Under the pieces are notes generated by a model. It was not told where the DNA came from. It saw only the letters and a program-made list of their open reading frames with translations, and ran no database searches. A program made the translations under genes and the position numbers. This document shows, in pieces, positions 8,471-18,427 of a DNA stretch of 64,000 bases. The DNA comes from Cedecea neteri (GTDB taxonomy: Bacteria; Pseudomonadota; Gammaproteobacteria; Enterobacterales; Enterobacteriaceae). Within the stretch, counting starts at the first letter, position 1. Every line of letters starts with the position of its first letter. The DNA is taken from NCBI RefSeq assembly GCF_000758305.1, contig NZ_CP009458.1:2542001-2606000 (forward strand), in the 5' to 3' direction.

Positions 8471-8800
8471 GCGAGGGAGAAAACATATAACGGGATGCAT
8501 TGTTTATTCCCTCTTCCTTTAGGGAGAGGGTTAGGGCGAGGGAGAAAACATATAACGGGATGCATTGTTTATTCCCTCTTCCTTTAGGGAGAGGGTTAGG
8601 GCGAGGGAGAAAACATATAACGGGATGCATTGTTTATTCCCTCTTCCTTTAGGGAGAGGGTTAGGGCGAGGGAGAAAACATATAACGGGATGCATTGTTT
8701 ATTCCCTCTTCCTTTAGGGAGAGGGTTAGGGCGAGGGAGAAAACATATAACGGGATGCATTGTTTATCCCCTCTCCCTTTTAGGGAGAGGGTTAGGGTGA
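8471..8800. repeat. Tandem array of a 65-bp unit, five copies
   Basis: The string CGGGATGCAT recurs at 8491, 8556, 8621, 8686 and 8751, exactly 65 bp apart. The first four units are essentially identical and the fifth diverges in its last 30 bp. Each unit contains the CCCTCTTCC...GGGAGAGGGTTAGGG palindrome seen elsewhere in the window. Unlike CRISPR there are no variable spacers. It fills most of the 604-bp gap between mlrA and roxA; open frames inside it are artefacts of the repeat. Confidence 0.95.
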
Positions 8801-8844
8801 GGGTAAAACAGCCCGCGACGTTGTGCCTGGGGAAATGTTAATCG

Positions 8845-8892
8845 TAAAGCGAGGCACGGTTCCGGCTTAAATCGCCTTAGTTTTCTCTCCGA
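8845..8892 (+). repeat. Left arm of a 48-bp long-range inverted repeat
   Basis: This segment is the reverse complement of 30564-30611, with 46 of 48 positions matching. The similarity extends loosely outward through the CCCTCACCC repeats next to each arm. The pair brackets roxA, dspEF, the toxin module, hrpS and hrpA through hrpN. Confidence 0.85.
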
Positions 8893-8917
8893 TTAGCCAG
8901 GTTTCAGACGGGCAAAC

Positions 8918-10039
8918 TTAATCTTCGAAGTACCAGTATCCCTGGTTAATCAGCGCCGTCAGCTGGCGGATAAATTCGTCATCCTCCACGGCAGCACCCA
9001 GCTCCGTTTTGGTCAGCCGGGTGTAGCGGCACATAGCCACGGCGGCTGCCTGATGGTTAACATCCAGCGGTTCGCTGTTGACGAAGAAACTCTCGCCAAC
9101 CTGCAGAGCTCGCAGCCCGCTCAGGCGAATCAGCTCTTCTCCGCCAGCCAGCGCAGCGGCCACTTCTTCGGGCTCGTAAGGCGGCTCTGCAGAAGCAATA
9201 TCCAGCTCGTGCCGCGGCGTGGTCACAAAGCTGCCGAACCACTGGTTGAACGCTTCCGGCTGGCTAATCAACGCCGTCATCATGCCGCGCAGGCGTTCCA
9301 GCTCGTAGTTTTCTACTTTGCCAGGGTTTGCCCGGCAGGTGAGATCCGGGTCGCTGTAGTGATCGCCGCCGAGATCATTTTCCAGCACGTAATCGGCAAA
9401 GCTGCTGATTAAATCGCGGCTGTTTGGCCCGCGGAAGCCGACGGAATAGTTCAGGGCCGTTTCATGGGTGAAGCCGTCGTGCGGGAAGCCCGGCGGAATG
9501 TAGAGGATATCTCCGGGGGCTAAATCTTCGTCGATGATCGGCGTGAACGGCTCTACGTGCAGCAGCGCCGGGTGCGGGCAAAACTGCTTCAGCGGCAGCT
9601 TATCGCCTACGCGCCAGCGGCGGCTGCCCATGCCCTGGATAATAAACACGTCATAGTTGTCGATATGCGGGCCAACGCCGCCGCCCGGCACGGAAAACGA
9701 GATCATCAGATCGTCCAGCCGCCAGTCCGGCAGCACACGGAAAGGGCGCACCAGCGCGGCGGCGGGTTCGTGCCAGTGGTTAACGGCCTGGGCCAGCAGC
9801 GACCAGCCGGTCTCACCGAGATTATCAAAGTGTTCAAAGGGGCCATTGCTGGCGTGCCATTTCCCCTCTTTAAAACTGACCAGCCTGCTGTCGACTTCAT
9901 TTTCCATTGCCAGGCCGGCAAGTTCGTCGGGCGTGATAGGGTCGACAAAATCAGGCAGCGCATTTTTGAGCACTACCGGCTTTTTCTGCCAGTACGTTTC
10001 CATAAACTCTGGCCAGTTGAAATTAAGTTGATAATCCAC
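8918..10039 (-). CDS. roxA: Ribosomal protein uL16 arginine hydroxylase RoxA
   Basis: This 373-residue JmjC-type 2-oxoglutarate/Fe(II) oxygenase (YcfD) hydroxylates an arginine of ribosomal protein L16. The iron-binding triad is visible as His125-x-Asp127 (GPHIDNYD) and His187 (GFPHDGF). The C-terminal dimer and winged-helix region is complete. It is a housekeeping gene caught between the tandem repeats and the type III island, divergent from dspE. Confidence 0.93.
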   Translation of the reverse strand: MDYQLNFNWPEFMETYWQKKPVVLKNALPDFVDPITPDELAGLAMENEVDSRLVSFKEGKWHASNGPFEHFDNLGETGWSLLAQAVNHWHEPAAALVRPFRVLPDWRLDDLMISFSVPGGGVGPHIDNYDVFIIQGMGSRRWRVGDKLPLKQFCPHPALLHVEPFTPIIDEDLAPGDILYIPPGFPHDGFTHETALNYSVGFRGPNSRDLISSFADYVLENDLGGDHYSDPDLTCRANPGKVENYELERLRGMMTALISQPEAFNQWFGSFVTTPRHELDIASAEPPYEPEEVAAALAGGEELIRLSGLRALQVGESFFVNSEPLDVNHQAAAVAMCRYTRLTKTELGAAVEDDEFIRQLTALINQGYWYFED

Positions 10040-10260
10040 GGTTATTTACCCCTGTGCGGAAGGAGGCCGATTATAGGGAGCGGCGTCCGCTGCCGACCTT
10101 GTCATGGGTCAATCTGCCGCAACATTCCCGCTTTTTCTCCGGTCAGAAAACGCCGGGGCTATCGGTTTTTTCTGATTTTATTTAAGCGTTTAACCGGGCA
10201 GCAGCCCTTGCTGTGGCTGGTTTTGTCTGGTTTTACACAGAGTTAAAGAAAATTTAGCCT

Positions 10261-10288
10261 GGAACCGGAACTGAATTCTTACCACTGA
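10261..10288 (+). promoter_or_regulatory. HrpL-dependent promoter (hrp box) of dspEF
   Basis: GGAACC-N15-CCACTGA matches the HrpL sigma-factor consensus exactly and ends 39 bp before the dspE start codon. It is the only regulatory signal seen in the roxA-dspE gap (10040-10327). Confidence 0.93.
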
Positions 10289-10327
10289 CTAAGCGGAGAA
10301 CGTGTTTGACTGTTAAGGGGTAACAGC

Positions 10328-13300
10328 ATGGGATTAGGAATATCGGCTTTTATCAAGCCAGGGCGAGCCATAAGCGACCGGGAAATTACCGATTTACAGC
10401 AGGGGCGGTCACGCGCCTCCGCGATAAAACAAGGCAAGGCGGCACCCACGCAAACCGCGTCCGGGTCACTGCATGCCGAAGCGGGCGCTACACTGCCCCC
10501 TGGAGGGTTAAGGCAGAGCGCGACAACTACTCAGACGCCGCAAAAAGGCATGTTCAGCCGTTTTTTAGGACGGCATCGCGGTGGACAAGAAGCCGCGCAA
10601 ATCACGATCCCCGCCACGGCAAGCGCTTCGCGCGCCAGCAGCCCAAGTCTCTATAGCCAGGCCAGCGCCAATGCTTCTCGCGCCACTAGTCCAAGCCTCT
10701 ACAGCCAGCCCAGCGCCAGCTCCGCCAGCGTTTACAGCCAGCCGGATGTGTCTGACCCGAACGCCATCCCCAGTAATGAAGTGGGGACGCCCGGCAGCCA
10801 CTTTGCCGAACTGCCGCCGGAGATTGAGCCAGAAAAAAACATGCTGCTGGAAACCCGGCTGTCGCTCGATAAAAAAGGGCGGCTTGAGATTGATACGCCC
10901 GCGACCTCTGCGCCTCTTCACGCTTTGATGGAAAAAACCATCGGCCACGACCGGCTGCGTTATCAAAACCATCTGGCCAGCGACGATGGCCATCAGCATG
11001 TTTTGCTGGATAAAGAAGGGCGACTGATGACGCTGCGCAGCCAGCCTGGCGCGTTTATTGCCATCAGCCACAGCCAGCAAAAAATAGAGTGGCGAGAAGT
11101 ACACCAGCCTCATCGGGGATTTATGCGCCGCCCAAGCCTGGAGCCTGCCGGGCAGCATCTTTCCTGGCACGATCGCCAGACCGTCGAGATTGGCGGTGAG
11201 AAAGTGCGCCTGCCGGAAACGGGCATTCGCGACCGCCTGACGGACAGTGTTACCGACGGCGACGGCACACGCTACCGCCTGCACGACAAGAAACTCTATA
11301 GCTTTGACAGCGCCGCCAACGCCTGGCAATCGCTCTCCGGCGAGGACGATAAACTCTCCTCCCTGTCGCGCCAGAGTGACGGCATGCTGTGGCGGGTGAA
11401 TGACGACAAACAGCTTGGCAGCGCCGTGGGTGACACGATCAAGGTCAATTTTGAGCACAAAATCGATCACTATGCGGTAGGCCCGAAGCGCGATGCTCTG
11501 GTGCTGCTGAGCGACGACGATAAAAAGCCGCAGGTGGCCTATGTGGCCAACCTGGCGTCGACCGATCCCCAGCCCAAAATGCTGACGCTGCCCGAGAACA
11601 TGACGCTGAAAAAAACGGCGTTACATGGCCCGCTGCTGTTTGCGCTGGACAACAATGGCCGCCTGCACTGCGGCGACAAACCTGATGAGCAAAGTACGGC
11701 GCTGACCTTTGGGGAAGCCCGGCACAAGCCGCTGCTGGATAACATCACGCAATACGTAACCGCAACCGTTGAGGATGGCGCGCGAATTGAAGATATGCTG
11801 GCCGATGAAACCGATCGCCTGCACCTTATCGTGAAGGATAAGTACGACCAGAAGCACGCCATTACCTTCCACTGGCACGGCGGCGATCTCAAGCCGCAGA
11901 GCAGCTGGAACCTCAGCGACAGCCTGGTGCTGGACTACCAAAAAGGGCTGCCGCAGGTCACGCCTGCCGCCCATGATGTGGTGGATCTTGGGCGGCTCGG
12001 CAAACTGGCTTTGCACGACGGCAAAGTGCACTACTTCAACGAAACCACCGGCCTGTGGGCTGCTTCCGACGAAAAAGCGGACAAGCTGCAGTGCGGCCTG
12101 GACGGCCAGCCGTGGCTGATGAAAGACGGCGAGCTGAAGCGCCTCAAGGTGAACCTGAGCAGCAACAAAGTCGACCACGGCAGCAACGTTTTTGCACTAC
12201 CGCAGGTGACGAAAAGTGTGAGCGCCGATCTGGCCACGGCCGGGCTGGACAAAGCCGAAAAAGCGCAGGCGTTCACAGCTATCGACAGCCGCCGCTATCT
12301 GGCGGTGAACGAAAAAGGGGATATTGGCTTCCACCACATAGACACCACCACTCGCCGCAATCAGCGCGCCACCCAGACGCTAAGCCAGACAACACTGAAA
12401 GAGCAAATTGAGAAGCTGGTGCCCGGCAGCGCGGGGAAAGAGGATGCGGCAAAAGTCAGCGATCTCGCCCTCGGTGAAGACAAGCAGCTTTGGCTGTTAA
12501 GCAAAGAAGGGAGCCTGTTCAGCCTGCCGGAAAACGCCTGGAACAGCGGCAAAGCCGACGGATTAGCGAAGGCTGTTTTGCCAGCCAATGAAGACGGTAG
12601 CCAGCCTGAGCTCACCGCGCTGCAAACTTCGGCTAAAGGGCAAATCAGCGCGCTGGATAAACAGGGGAATACGTTTGTCTTCAAAGCCGGGGCCTGGGAA
12701 AAAGGCGACCCGGTGACCGCGCCAGTGGCGGAACCCAACATGGCAGCCCAGAACTACGAGCGCCTGACTAAAGCGTCAAAAGACTGGCGCCTGCCGGGCA
12801 CCGGGATCACCTTCAAACGCGAAGTGAACTTCCTCGGCCAGACCGGGCAGGACGGCAAGCAGGTTCGGACCTCGTTCCGCACTCGCCTGAGCACGTTTGT
12901 CTTCCGCCCGTCGCTGGAATGGCCGCGCCCGATAAAAACCGCCGCCTATTCTATTCAGCACCGCTACGCCGGGCGCGAAGGGCTGAAAGACGTTTACCAG
13001 CAGCAAGGGGATTTGACCCAGCGGCTGAAGGCGCTCTCGCAGCAGCCGGGCAGAGCGGCCCCGCGCCCTGGCTTAAGCCAGCGCCTCGAGATCATGAGCG
13101 GGGAAACGGCGCGCCAGTGGCAGCCGCAGGAAAAAGCGCTGCTGGAAGAGATGAGCAGCTTTGCGCGCCAGCTTTCCGACAGCAGCACGCATTACTGCGA
13201 GCAAATCGGCCAGCACTATGGCGTGCGTGACGAACGTCGACAAGAGGCAAAGCCGTCTCGTTTTGGTCTGAACCACAGCCAAAGCGGGGCGCTGAACCCG

Positions 13301-15820
13301 TCGAGCAGCCGTCAGGATAACCTGACCGGGCAACTGAACGAATTGCTACGGCGCTACCCGGCCGATAAAAGCAACCATGCGGGGGCGATTATTGCCGAGC
13401 TGGAGGCGCGGCAGATCACCCTTAACCACCAGAAAGAACAGGTCCCGATGGGGCGGCAACGTGATATCCATGACGACATCGGGCTGGTGAAATCCAGGGT
13501 GATGCTGGACGTGCTGGCGCTGAAATCCCTGCATGATTCGGTGGATGAACTGCAGCAGGCCTCGCTGCTGAGTGAACCTCAGCGTTCGGCCAAAATGACG
13601 GAAATTGCCGCCAACGTAGCCCGGCTGAGGGACAGCGAATGGGGCGGGAACGTGATTAAAACGGTCACCACCCAGGGCTTCGGTAACCACAAGTCGCTGG
13701 AGGCTAACTACGACGCCATCAAAGCAATGACCAAGGCGTTCAGCAAAGAAAACCACGGCGTTAACATCAACACCAAAACCGTGATGCAGGCGGAAAGCCA
13801 GCGCGAAATGCAGGACAAAATGGTCTCCACCGTGCTCTCGCTGGAGAGCGGCGAGAACCTGGCGTTCAGCCGCACCTATGGGGCGTCCGCTACCGCCACA
13901 GTGGCACCGGGCACTCAGGTTGTTGCGGGCGTTGGCGGCAAAGTGGGCGCAGATCGTGGCTACACCATGAGTTTTTCTCGCGGCGACACGGGGATTAACG
14001 TCAGCTTCGGGCGCACCGGTGCCGTGTCGGCAACCGGCATTGTGGGCGTGGGCTACAACGTGCTGACCGACTACAACAAAACCCACAAAGTTTATCTCGA
14101 CGGCGAGCATAAGCACCCGCTGTCGCAGGGCGTTCGCCTGGGCGGCGGCGTCACGCTGGGCGGGCAGCTTCAGTCCCAGCACGGCGTCTCGTTTGAACTG
14201 GCGGAGCACGAAATTCCTGGTTTCATCGAACAGTTGAGCAGCGGCACGCTGGATCCGCTGGAGTTTTTAAACCGGGGGGCTAACCACAGCGTAAAAAGTG
14301 GGGCAACCCAGAGCTTCAGCGTGGACATCAACGCCGCCGCGCTGGCGAGCGTCGGCTTCCCGTTTACCGACAGCCACGAGAAAGATTTCCCGACCAGCGC
14401 CCGCCTGGGCGGCGGCGTCTATGCCAACACCAACCTGCTGGCGGGCAGTCGCGAGCGGACTGACTCCCGCAACGCCGAAGGGCAGGGGGTCAGCCACAGC
14501 GACCATCGCCTGAGGGCGTTTAACCAGATGAACGCCGGGGCCAACATCGCCATTCCGGTCAGCACCACCATTCAGCCGAAGCACAAAGATCCCTTCTCGG
14601 TGGGCGTCGGCGTCGGGGCCAGCGTGCAGCTGTCGATCAACAACCGGACGACGCACAGCCTCACCGTGGACTTAAAAAATGCCCAGCCGGTGGAGGGCGT
14701 TCACCTGGAAAAACTGATGACCACGTTGGGCAAGCAGTTTACCGACAGCGCATCCACTCAACTGCTGGCCAAACTAAAAGAGGAGCCAAAAGAAGGCGAA
14801 TTGCCGATCTCCGTGGCCGACAAGCTCAGCCAACTGGATGCCCATTTTACGCGCTGGTATCCGCCTGCCGATAACGCGAAGACTCGCCGCCCGTTGCTCG
14901 ACACGCTGCAGCAGCTTACCGCCCGGCAGCAGCAGGCCGACTCGCTTTCCGTGCAGAATACCCAGCCGGAACCGACCAATGCCGAGGTGGATGCGCTTAT
15001 CACCGGGCTGCGCGGCGAGTTTACCGACCTCGCCAGCCGCCAGCTTCTGGATGAACTCACGCCGGTGGAAGGGGCTCCACGCCTGCCGGTATCAGCCGGA
15101 GAGCGGCTGGGCAAACTGGAAAATCACTTTGCCCGCTTTATTCCGCCGTCGCGGCACCACGAGCTGACGGGCAATGGCCCGCAGGCGGCGCTCCAGTCGC
15201 TGCAGCAAACCGTGCGCCAGCAAAATGCGGTGCTTAACCAGCAGCAACTGGTGAACAAGGCGGAGTACCAGTCCACCTATAAGAACCTTTCGCGCATCGA
15301 CAACAACGGCTTGTTCCACTTTATGCGCCACTTTATGGAAGGTGAGATGTCACCGAGTAACGCCGACCGTATCACCGAGATGATGGGTGAGGATTACCGG
15401 CTGAAAGCGCTCCTGCGCGGGCTGCAGGATAACAGCAGTTCCCAGGCGGTGGTCTCCCTTGAACTGAAAACCAAGCCGCGTGAGAAGCTGGCCGACCAGT
15501 GGGCAAACCACACGGTCACCCAGGACTCGATTGTCGACCTGCTAAAAGATCGCGACAAACTGCGCCTGAAATCTATCGCGTTTACCAAAACGCAGAGTAA
15601 ATCTGATGGGTTCTCCACGCCGTCATTTTTACTCGGCGGCTCAAACGGCGTGTCGCTGTCGATGAACGAAAACCTGGGCACCATCAACTTTAGCTACGGC
15701 GACGACGACAGCGCGCCGCTCAGCTACACCGTGGACGGGGGCGTGGCCCAGGCAGAAAAAGAAGTGAAATCGGCGCTGAAAGACGCCGCCGAGGCAGGAT
15801 TTATGGTGAAAGGAGGATAA
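10328..15820 (+). CDS. dspE: AvrE-family type III effector DspE
   Basis: This is a giant effector of 1830 residues, close to the E. amylovora DspE length of about 1840. AvrE-family effectors are injected into plant cells, where they promote water soaking and cell death. The N-terminal 150 residues are Ser/Thr/Gln-rich, as expected for secretion and chaperone binding, and contain a triple S-x-x-YSQ repeat at about 105-138. A long repeat-like middle section follows, and the C-terminal third carries Gly-rich beta segments (VGGKVGADRG...). It is driven by a perfect hrp box and followed four bases later by its chaperone gene. The frame is intact. Confidence 0.95.
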   Translation: MGLGISAFIKPGRAISDREITDLQQGRSRASAIKQGKAAPTQTASGSLHAEAGATLPPGGLRQSATTTQTPQKGMFSRFLGRHRGGQEAAQITIPATASASRASSPSLYSQASANASRATSPSLYSQPSASSASVYSQPDVSDPNAIPSNEVGTPGSHFAELPPEIEPEKNMLLETRLSLDKKGRLEIDTPATSAPLHALMEKTIGHDRLRYQNHLASDDGHQHVLLDKEGRLMTLRSQPGAFIAISHSQQKIEWREVHQPHRGFMRRPSLEPAGQHLSWHDRQTVEIGGEKVRLPETGIRDRLTDSVTDGDGTRYRLHDKKLYSFDSAANAWQSLSGEDDKLSSLSRQSDGMLWRVNDDKQLGSAVGDTIKVNFEHKIDHYAVGPKRDALVLLSDDDKKPQVAYVANLASTDPQPKMLTLPENMTLKKTALHGPLLFALDNNGRLHCGDKPDEQSTALTFGEARHKPLLDNITQYVTATVEDGARIEDMLADETDRLHLIVKDKYDQKHAITFHWHGGDLKPQSSWNLSDSLVLDYQKGLPQVTPAAHDVVDLGRLGKLALHDGKVHYFNETTGLWAASDEKADKLQCGLDGQPWLMKDGELKRLKVNLSSNKVDHGSNVFALPQVTKSVSADLATAGLDKAEKAQAFTAIDSRRYLAVNEKGDIGFHHIDTTTRRNQRATQTLSQTTLKEQIEKLVPGSAGKEDAAKVSDLALGEDKQLWLLSKEGSLFSLPENAWNSGKADGLAKAVLPANEDGSQPELTALQTSAKGQISALDKQGNTFVFKAGAWEKGDPVTAPVAEPNMAAQNYERLTKASKDWRLPGTGITFKREVNFLGQTGQDGKQVRTSFRTRLSTFVFRPSLEWPRPIKTAAYSIQHRYAGREGLKDVYQQQGDLTQRLKALSQQPGRAAPRPGLSQRLEIMSGETARQWQPQEKALLEEMSSFARQLSDSSTHYCEQIGQHYGVRDERRQEAKPSRFGLNHSQSGALNPSSSRQDNLTGQLNELLRRYPADKSNHAGAIIAELEARQITLNHQKEQVPMGRQRDIHDDIGLVKSRVMLDVLALKSLHDSVDELQQASLLSEPQRSAKMTEIAANVARLRDSEWGGNVIKTVTTQGFGNHKSLEANYDAIKAMTKAFSKENHGVNINTKTVMQAESQREMQDKMVSTVLSLESGENLAFSRTYGASATATVAPGTQVVAGVGGKVGADRGYTMSFSRGDTGINVSFGRTGAVSATGIVGVGYNVLTDYNKTHKVYLDGEHKHPLSQGVRLGGGVTLGGQLQSQHGVSFELAEHEIPGFIEQLSSGTLDPLEFLNRGANHSVKSGATQSFSVDINAAALASVGFPFTDSHEKDFPTSARLGGGVYANTNLLAGSRERTDSRNAEGQGVSHSDHRLRAFNQMNAGANIAIPVSTTIQPKHKDPFSVGVGVGASVQLSINNRTTHSLTVDLKNAQPVEGVHLEKLMTTLGKQFTDSASTQLLAKLKEEPKEGELPISVADKLSQLDAHFTRWYPPADNAKTRRPLLDTLQQLTARQQQADSLSVQNTQPEPTNAEVDALITGLRGEFTDLASRQLLDELTPVEGAPRLPVSAGERLGKLENHFARFIPPSRHHELTGNGPQAALQSLQQTVRQQNAVLNQQQLVNKAEYQSTYKNLSRIDNNGLFHFMRHFMEGEMSPSNADRITEMMGEDYRLKALLRGLQDNSSSQAVVSLELKTKPREKLADQWANHTVTQDSIVDLLKDRDKLRLKSIAFTKTQSKSDGFSTPSFLLGGSNGVSLSMNENLGTINFSYGDDDSAPLSYTVDGGVAQAEKEVKSALKDAAEAGFMVKGG

Positions 15821-15824
15821 GACA

Positions 15825-16250
15825 ATGACGATGCAACAGCAGCTTCAACAGTGGCTTGATGCCTGGGGAAAACAGCATAAGATCTCGCTTCGTCTCGAGG
15901 AAGGCGTGTGCCTGCTGACGGATGCGCAGCAGCAAGAGGCGGCGGTGATAGAGCTGCCGCCGGAGAGCAGCGCCGTGGTGCTGCACTGCCGGGTGGGGGA
16001 ATTAACCGGGCAGGATACGGCGCTGCTGCCGAACCTGCTGGCGATGAACTTTGAAATGAACGCGATGCGCGGCTGCTGGCTGGCGCTCGATGGGGAGAAT
16101 GCTATTCGACTTTGCACTCAGTGTGAAATGTTTGCCCTGGACGCCGAGCGGTTTGCTGGCTGGCTAAACGCCTTTATCAGCCAGAGTGGGGAGGTCAGGG
16201 CATTTATTGCCGAGCTGCCTTCGCTGCTGGAGGCGGCGGTGCCGCGCTGA
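15825..16250 (+). CDS. dspF: Type III chaperone DspF
   Basis: The 141-residue acidic cytoplasmic protein has the CesT-like class IB chaperone pattern (central LLPNLLAMNFEMNA.RGCWLALD). It sits directly after dspE with a GGAGG ribosome site. It should bind the N-terminus of DspE before secretion. A strong terminator follows about 80 bp later. Confidence 0.9.
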   Translation: MTMQQQLQQWLDAWGKQHKISLRLEEGVCLLTDAQQQEAAVIELPPESSAVVLHCRVGELTGQDTALLPNLLAMNFEMNAMRGCWLALDGENAIRLCTQCEMFALDAERFAGWLNAFISQSGEVRAFIAELPSLLEAAVPR

Positions 16251-16331
16251 TATTGGTATATATAAAAAAACCGGGGAATATCCGCGTTACCTGCCGTTTA
16301 AGGGGCGGATGATCGGTCAGGTAGTTGCAGT

Positions 16332-16368
16332 AAAAAGGGTTCGTGCTGAGCATGAACCCTTTTTTATA
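16332..16368 (+). terminator. Rho-independent terminator of dspEF
   Basis: AAAAGGGTTCGTGCT pairs with AGCATGAACCCTTTT around a short loop, with one G-T pair, and runs into TTTTTTAT. Confidence 0.85.
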
Positions 16369-16729
16369 TGGTTACTCTCTTTTCTAAACATATTTTAAAA
16401 CGTCTCAATGTGTTTTATTAAAGTATAATTTTGCTAAATAAATTACCTTTGATAACTACCTGCATTCCTTGTTTTTGCTTTGATTTAAGGATCATGTTTT
16501 GCTTCTTTGTTATTGGTAATCATTTCTAAAAGTAATCGTTTAATCATAAGTTAAATTCAAAAATATAAATAAAGAGAAAGCGTTACCTGAACCGGTAAAA
16601 GTAAATTTCTTTTTATTCAAATTAAATATCGGCTAATATCCCGCCCGAAAATAACCATACAGTAATTATGGAATTGATGCACGAGCAAGATCGTGCCAGG
16701 CACATCTACAGGGACTGGAGAGCGCACTG
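16369..16729. other. AT-rich gap before the toxin module
   Basis: This is markedly AT-rich DNA with no convincing coding frame and no hrp box. It probably holds the promoter of the PAAR toxin gene, but no specific element can be assigned. The base composition suggests acquired DNA. Confidence 0.4.
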
Positions 16730-18427
16730 ATGGGGGCAATGGGGTTTTATCTGCGAGTGGGGGACGCCACGACTTGCGGAGGCAGGATACTGACAGGGGA
16801 TGAGACGATCAGCTGGTATGGCGTGGCCGGCGCGCTCGAAGGCGATCTTGTGACGTGCGGCAGGCATCCTGGAACCTATAAAATTCTGGGTGGCACATCT
16901 GATACATGGGATGAGGGACGCAGGTTTGCCGGGACACTTGATAGCGTGAGTTCCTGCCCGTGCCGGGCAAGGTTTATTCAGTCCATTCCGGACGGCTATA
17001 TCAGGGACGATACGCCAGAAGAGCGGGCAGAAAAAGAGCGTTTGTCCGCGCTTATACGACAAAAAGAGATGGAAAAAAAGCAGGAAGAAGCGGCAAAGAC
17101 ACTGGCAGAAGAGCGCGACTGCAACCGGGTATTTGCCAAATCCTGCCTGCGAGAAAACGGCTGCAATGACGCCGGGACGGAGCCTGAACCCCACACCAAT
17201 TTTCCCCGAATGGCATTTTACCAGGCCTTACCTACGGAAGAGCCATCGGACGAGAATGATGTCCCCCAGCATGCCCAGGCCGCGAAGAAACAGAGCGCCG
17301 CAGAAGAGATCCCGAAGCCGAAGAAGCGAAGCGCCCTGTATAAATGGTGGCACGGCAACCACGAGGAAATGGATTATCAGGCCGCCAGGGCTGCAGCCGC
17401 GAGTGCCGCTCATGTGCAAATGGCGGTGGAAGGTGCTAGCGTCCTTGGCCTGATTGGCGGCAGTGCAATTACGTCGGGCACGTGGGCAGTAAAACTGGGG
17501 GAAATGGCGACCGGGCTTGGAAGAGTTGCCACGAGCGGCCCCGGAGCCCCCATCGTCGCCGTGCTGGTGGGGATGATGCCCGGCAGGCTGAATGACGGGG
17601 AGCAGGACTTTATCGACCGCATGCGGCTGGAGCAGATGCGGGAAGCCCCCAGCCGGGTGCGCTATACTTGGGAAACCGACGGCCAGGGCAGATCGGTGCC
17701 GCATGGCTGGCATACGCCGCCGGGTAAAGATGCGGTGCGCGTGCGTAAAATGGCGTGGGATAATGGGCGGCAGGCGTATACCTTCACCACGGAAGAAGAT
17801 CCGCGTATAACGATCATCTGGACGCCGGACAGTTCAGGCGTGAATGCGCCGTCCAATACCGGGAACCAGACGCCGGTCAGGATCCCGAATCCGGTCATCG
17901 TTGATCCGCTGCCGGAAGAGACGCGTCTGGAGGCAACCACCAGCCCGGCACCGGAAGAGAAGACGTTTGCGGATTATATTCTTATCCTGCCGTTGCCGAA
18001 TATTCCGCCGATTTATGTTTATCTTAGTAAGCCACCGGTGGAGTTTTTGGAGGTTGAGTTGTACAGCGATTTTGTTCGGCGCTCTCGCCAGGGAATGTAT
18101 GAAGCGGATCATATACCATCAAGAGCAGCAGTAGAGGTTTATCTATTGAGGCTGGATCCAACGTTGAATGATGCTCAGTTAGAAAAATACTCAGATGAAG
18201 TTGCAGCAATTGTCATTCCAAAGAAAGTTCATCAGAAGATTAGTGAAACCTATGGGAAACGTAATGCAACGCGGATTGAATCCGATTCAAGAAATCTAAA
18301 ATCTGCTGCTGATAGTAATATTGACGCGATTAAACCAGCATTAAAAGAACATGGTGCAACTGAAGAACAAGTTGAAGCGGCAAGAGCTAAAATTCATAAA
18401 TTAAATTCAGACATAGGATTATACTAA
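16730..18427 (+). CDS. PAAR-tipped S-type-pyocin-like nuclease toxin
   Basis: The 565-residue polymorphic toxin reads in three parts. Residues 1-90 form a PAAR-like tip (GDATTCGGRI.TGD..... G......D.VTCGRHPGTY). A linker with an acidic coiled stretch and an Ala/Gly-rich helix follows. Residues 310-440 are an S-type pyocin domain (YTWETDGQG, RVRKMAWDNGRQAYTF, PIYVYLSKPP). The last 125 residues carry EADHIPSRAAV and VIPKKVHQKIS, a pattern common in HNH/LHH-type nuclease toxins. Such proteins ride on type VI spikes and kill competing bacteria. No type VI genes are in the window and no hrp box precedes it. Base composition turns AT-rich from about 18.0 kb, at the toxin tip. The stop overlaps the immunity gene. 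Confidence 0.8.
   Translation: MGAMGFYLRVGDATTCGGRILTGDETISWYGVAGALEGDLVTCGRHPGTYKILGGTSDTWDEGRRFAGTLDSVSSCPCRARFIQSIPDGYIRDDTPEERAEKERLSALIRQKEMEKKQEEAAKTLAEERDCNRVFAKSCLRENGCNDAGTEPEPHTNFPRMAFYQALPTEEPSDENDVPQHAQAAKKQSAAEEIPKPKKRSALYKWWHGNHEEMDYQAARAAAASAAHVQMAVEGASVLGLIGGSAITSGTWAVKLGEMATGLGRVATSGPGAPIVAVLVGMMPGRLNDGEQDFIDRMRLEQMREAPSRVRYTWETDGQGRSVPHGWHTPPGKDAVRVRKMAWDNGRQAYTFTTEEDPRITIIWTPDSSGVNAPSNTGNQTPVRIPNPVIVDPLPEETRLEATTSPAPEEKTFADYILILPLPNIPPIYVYLSKPPVEFLEVELYSDFVRRSRQGMYEADHIPSRAAVEVYLLRLDPTLNDAQLEKYSDEVAAIVIPKKVHQKISETYGKRNATRIESDSRNLKSAADSNIDAIKPALKEHGATEEQVEAARAKIHKLNSDIGLY

Noticed and set aside
8433..8630. 65-codon minus-strand open frame in the tandem array
   Set aside because: It exists only because the 65-bp unit is repeated (the peptide repeats itself in register shifts); no ribosome site and no family resemblance.
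8471..8800. CRISPR array
   Set aside because: Units are contiguous and identical without variable spacers, and no cas genes are near.
8855..8870. GGAACC in the left inverted-repeat arm as an hrp box
   Set aside because: GGAACC is followed by no CCACNNA at 15-16 bases; it is part of the repeat sequence and occurs in both arms.
10565..11470. 301-codon minus-strand frame inside dspE
   Set aside because: Shadow of the dspE coding strand; no ribosome site or promoter.
10328..15820. WxxxE GEF-mimic motif in DspE
   Set aside because: I scanned for W-x-x-x-E and found no occurrence I could place with confidence.
16260..16729. hrp box for the PAAR toxin gene
   Set aside because: A GAACCGG string near 16589 lacks the second hexamer at proper spacing, so HrpL control is unsupported.
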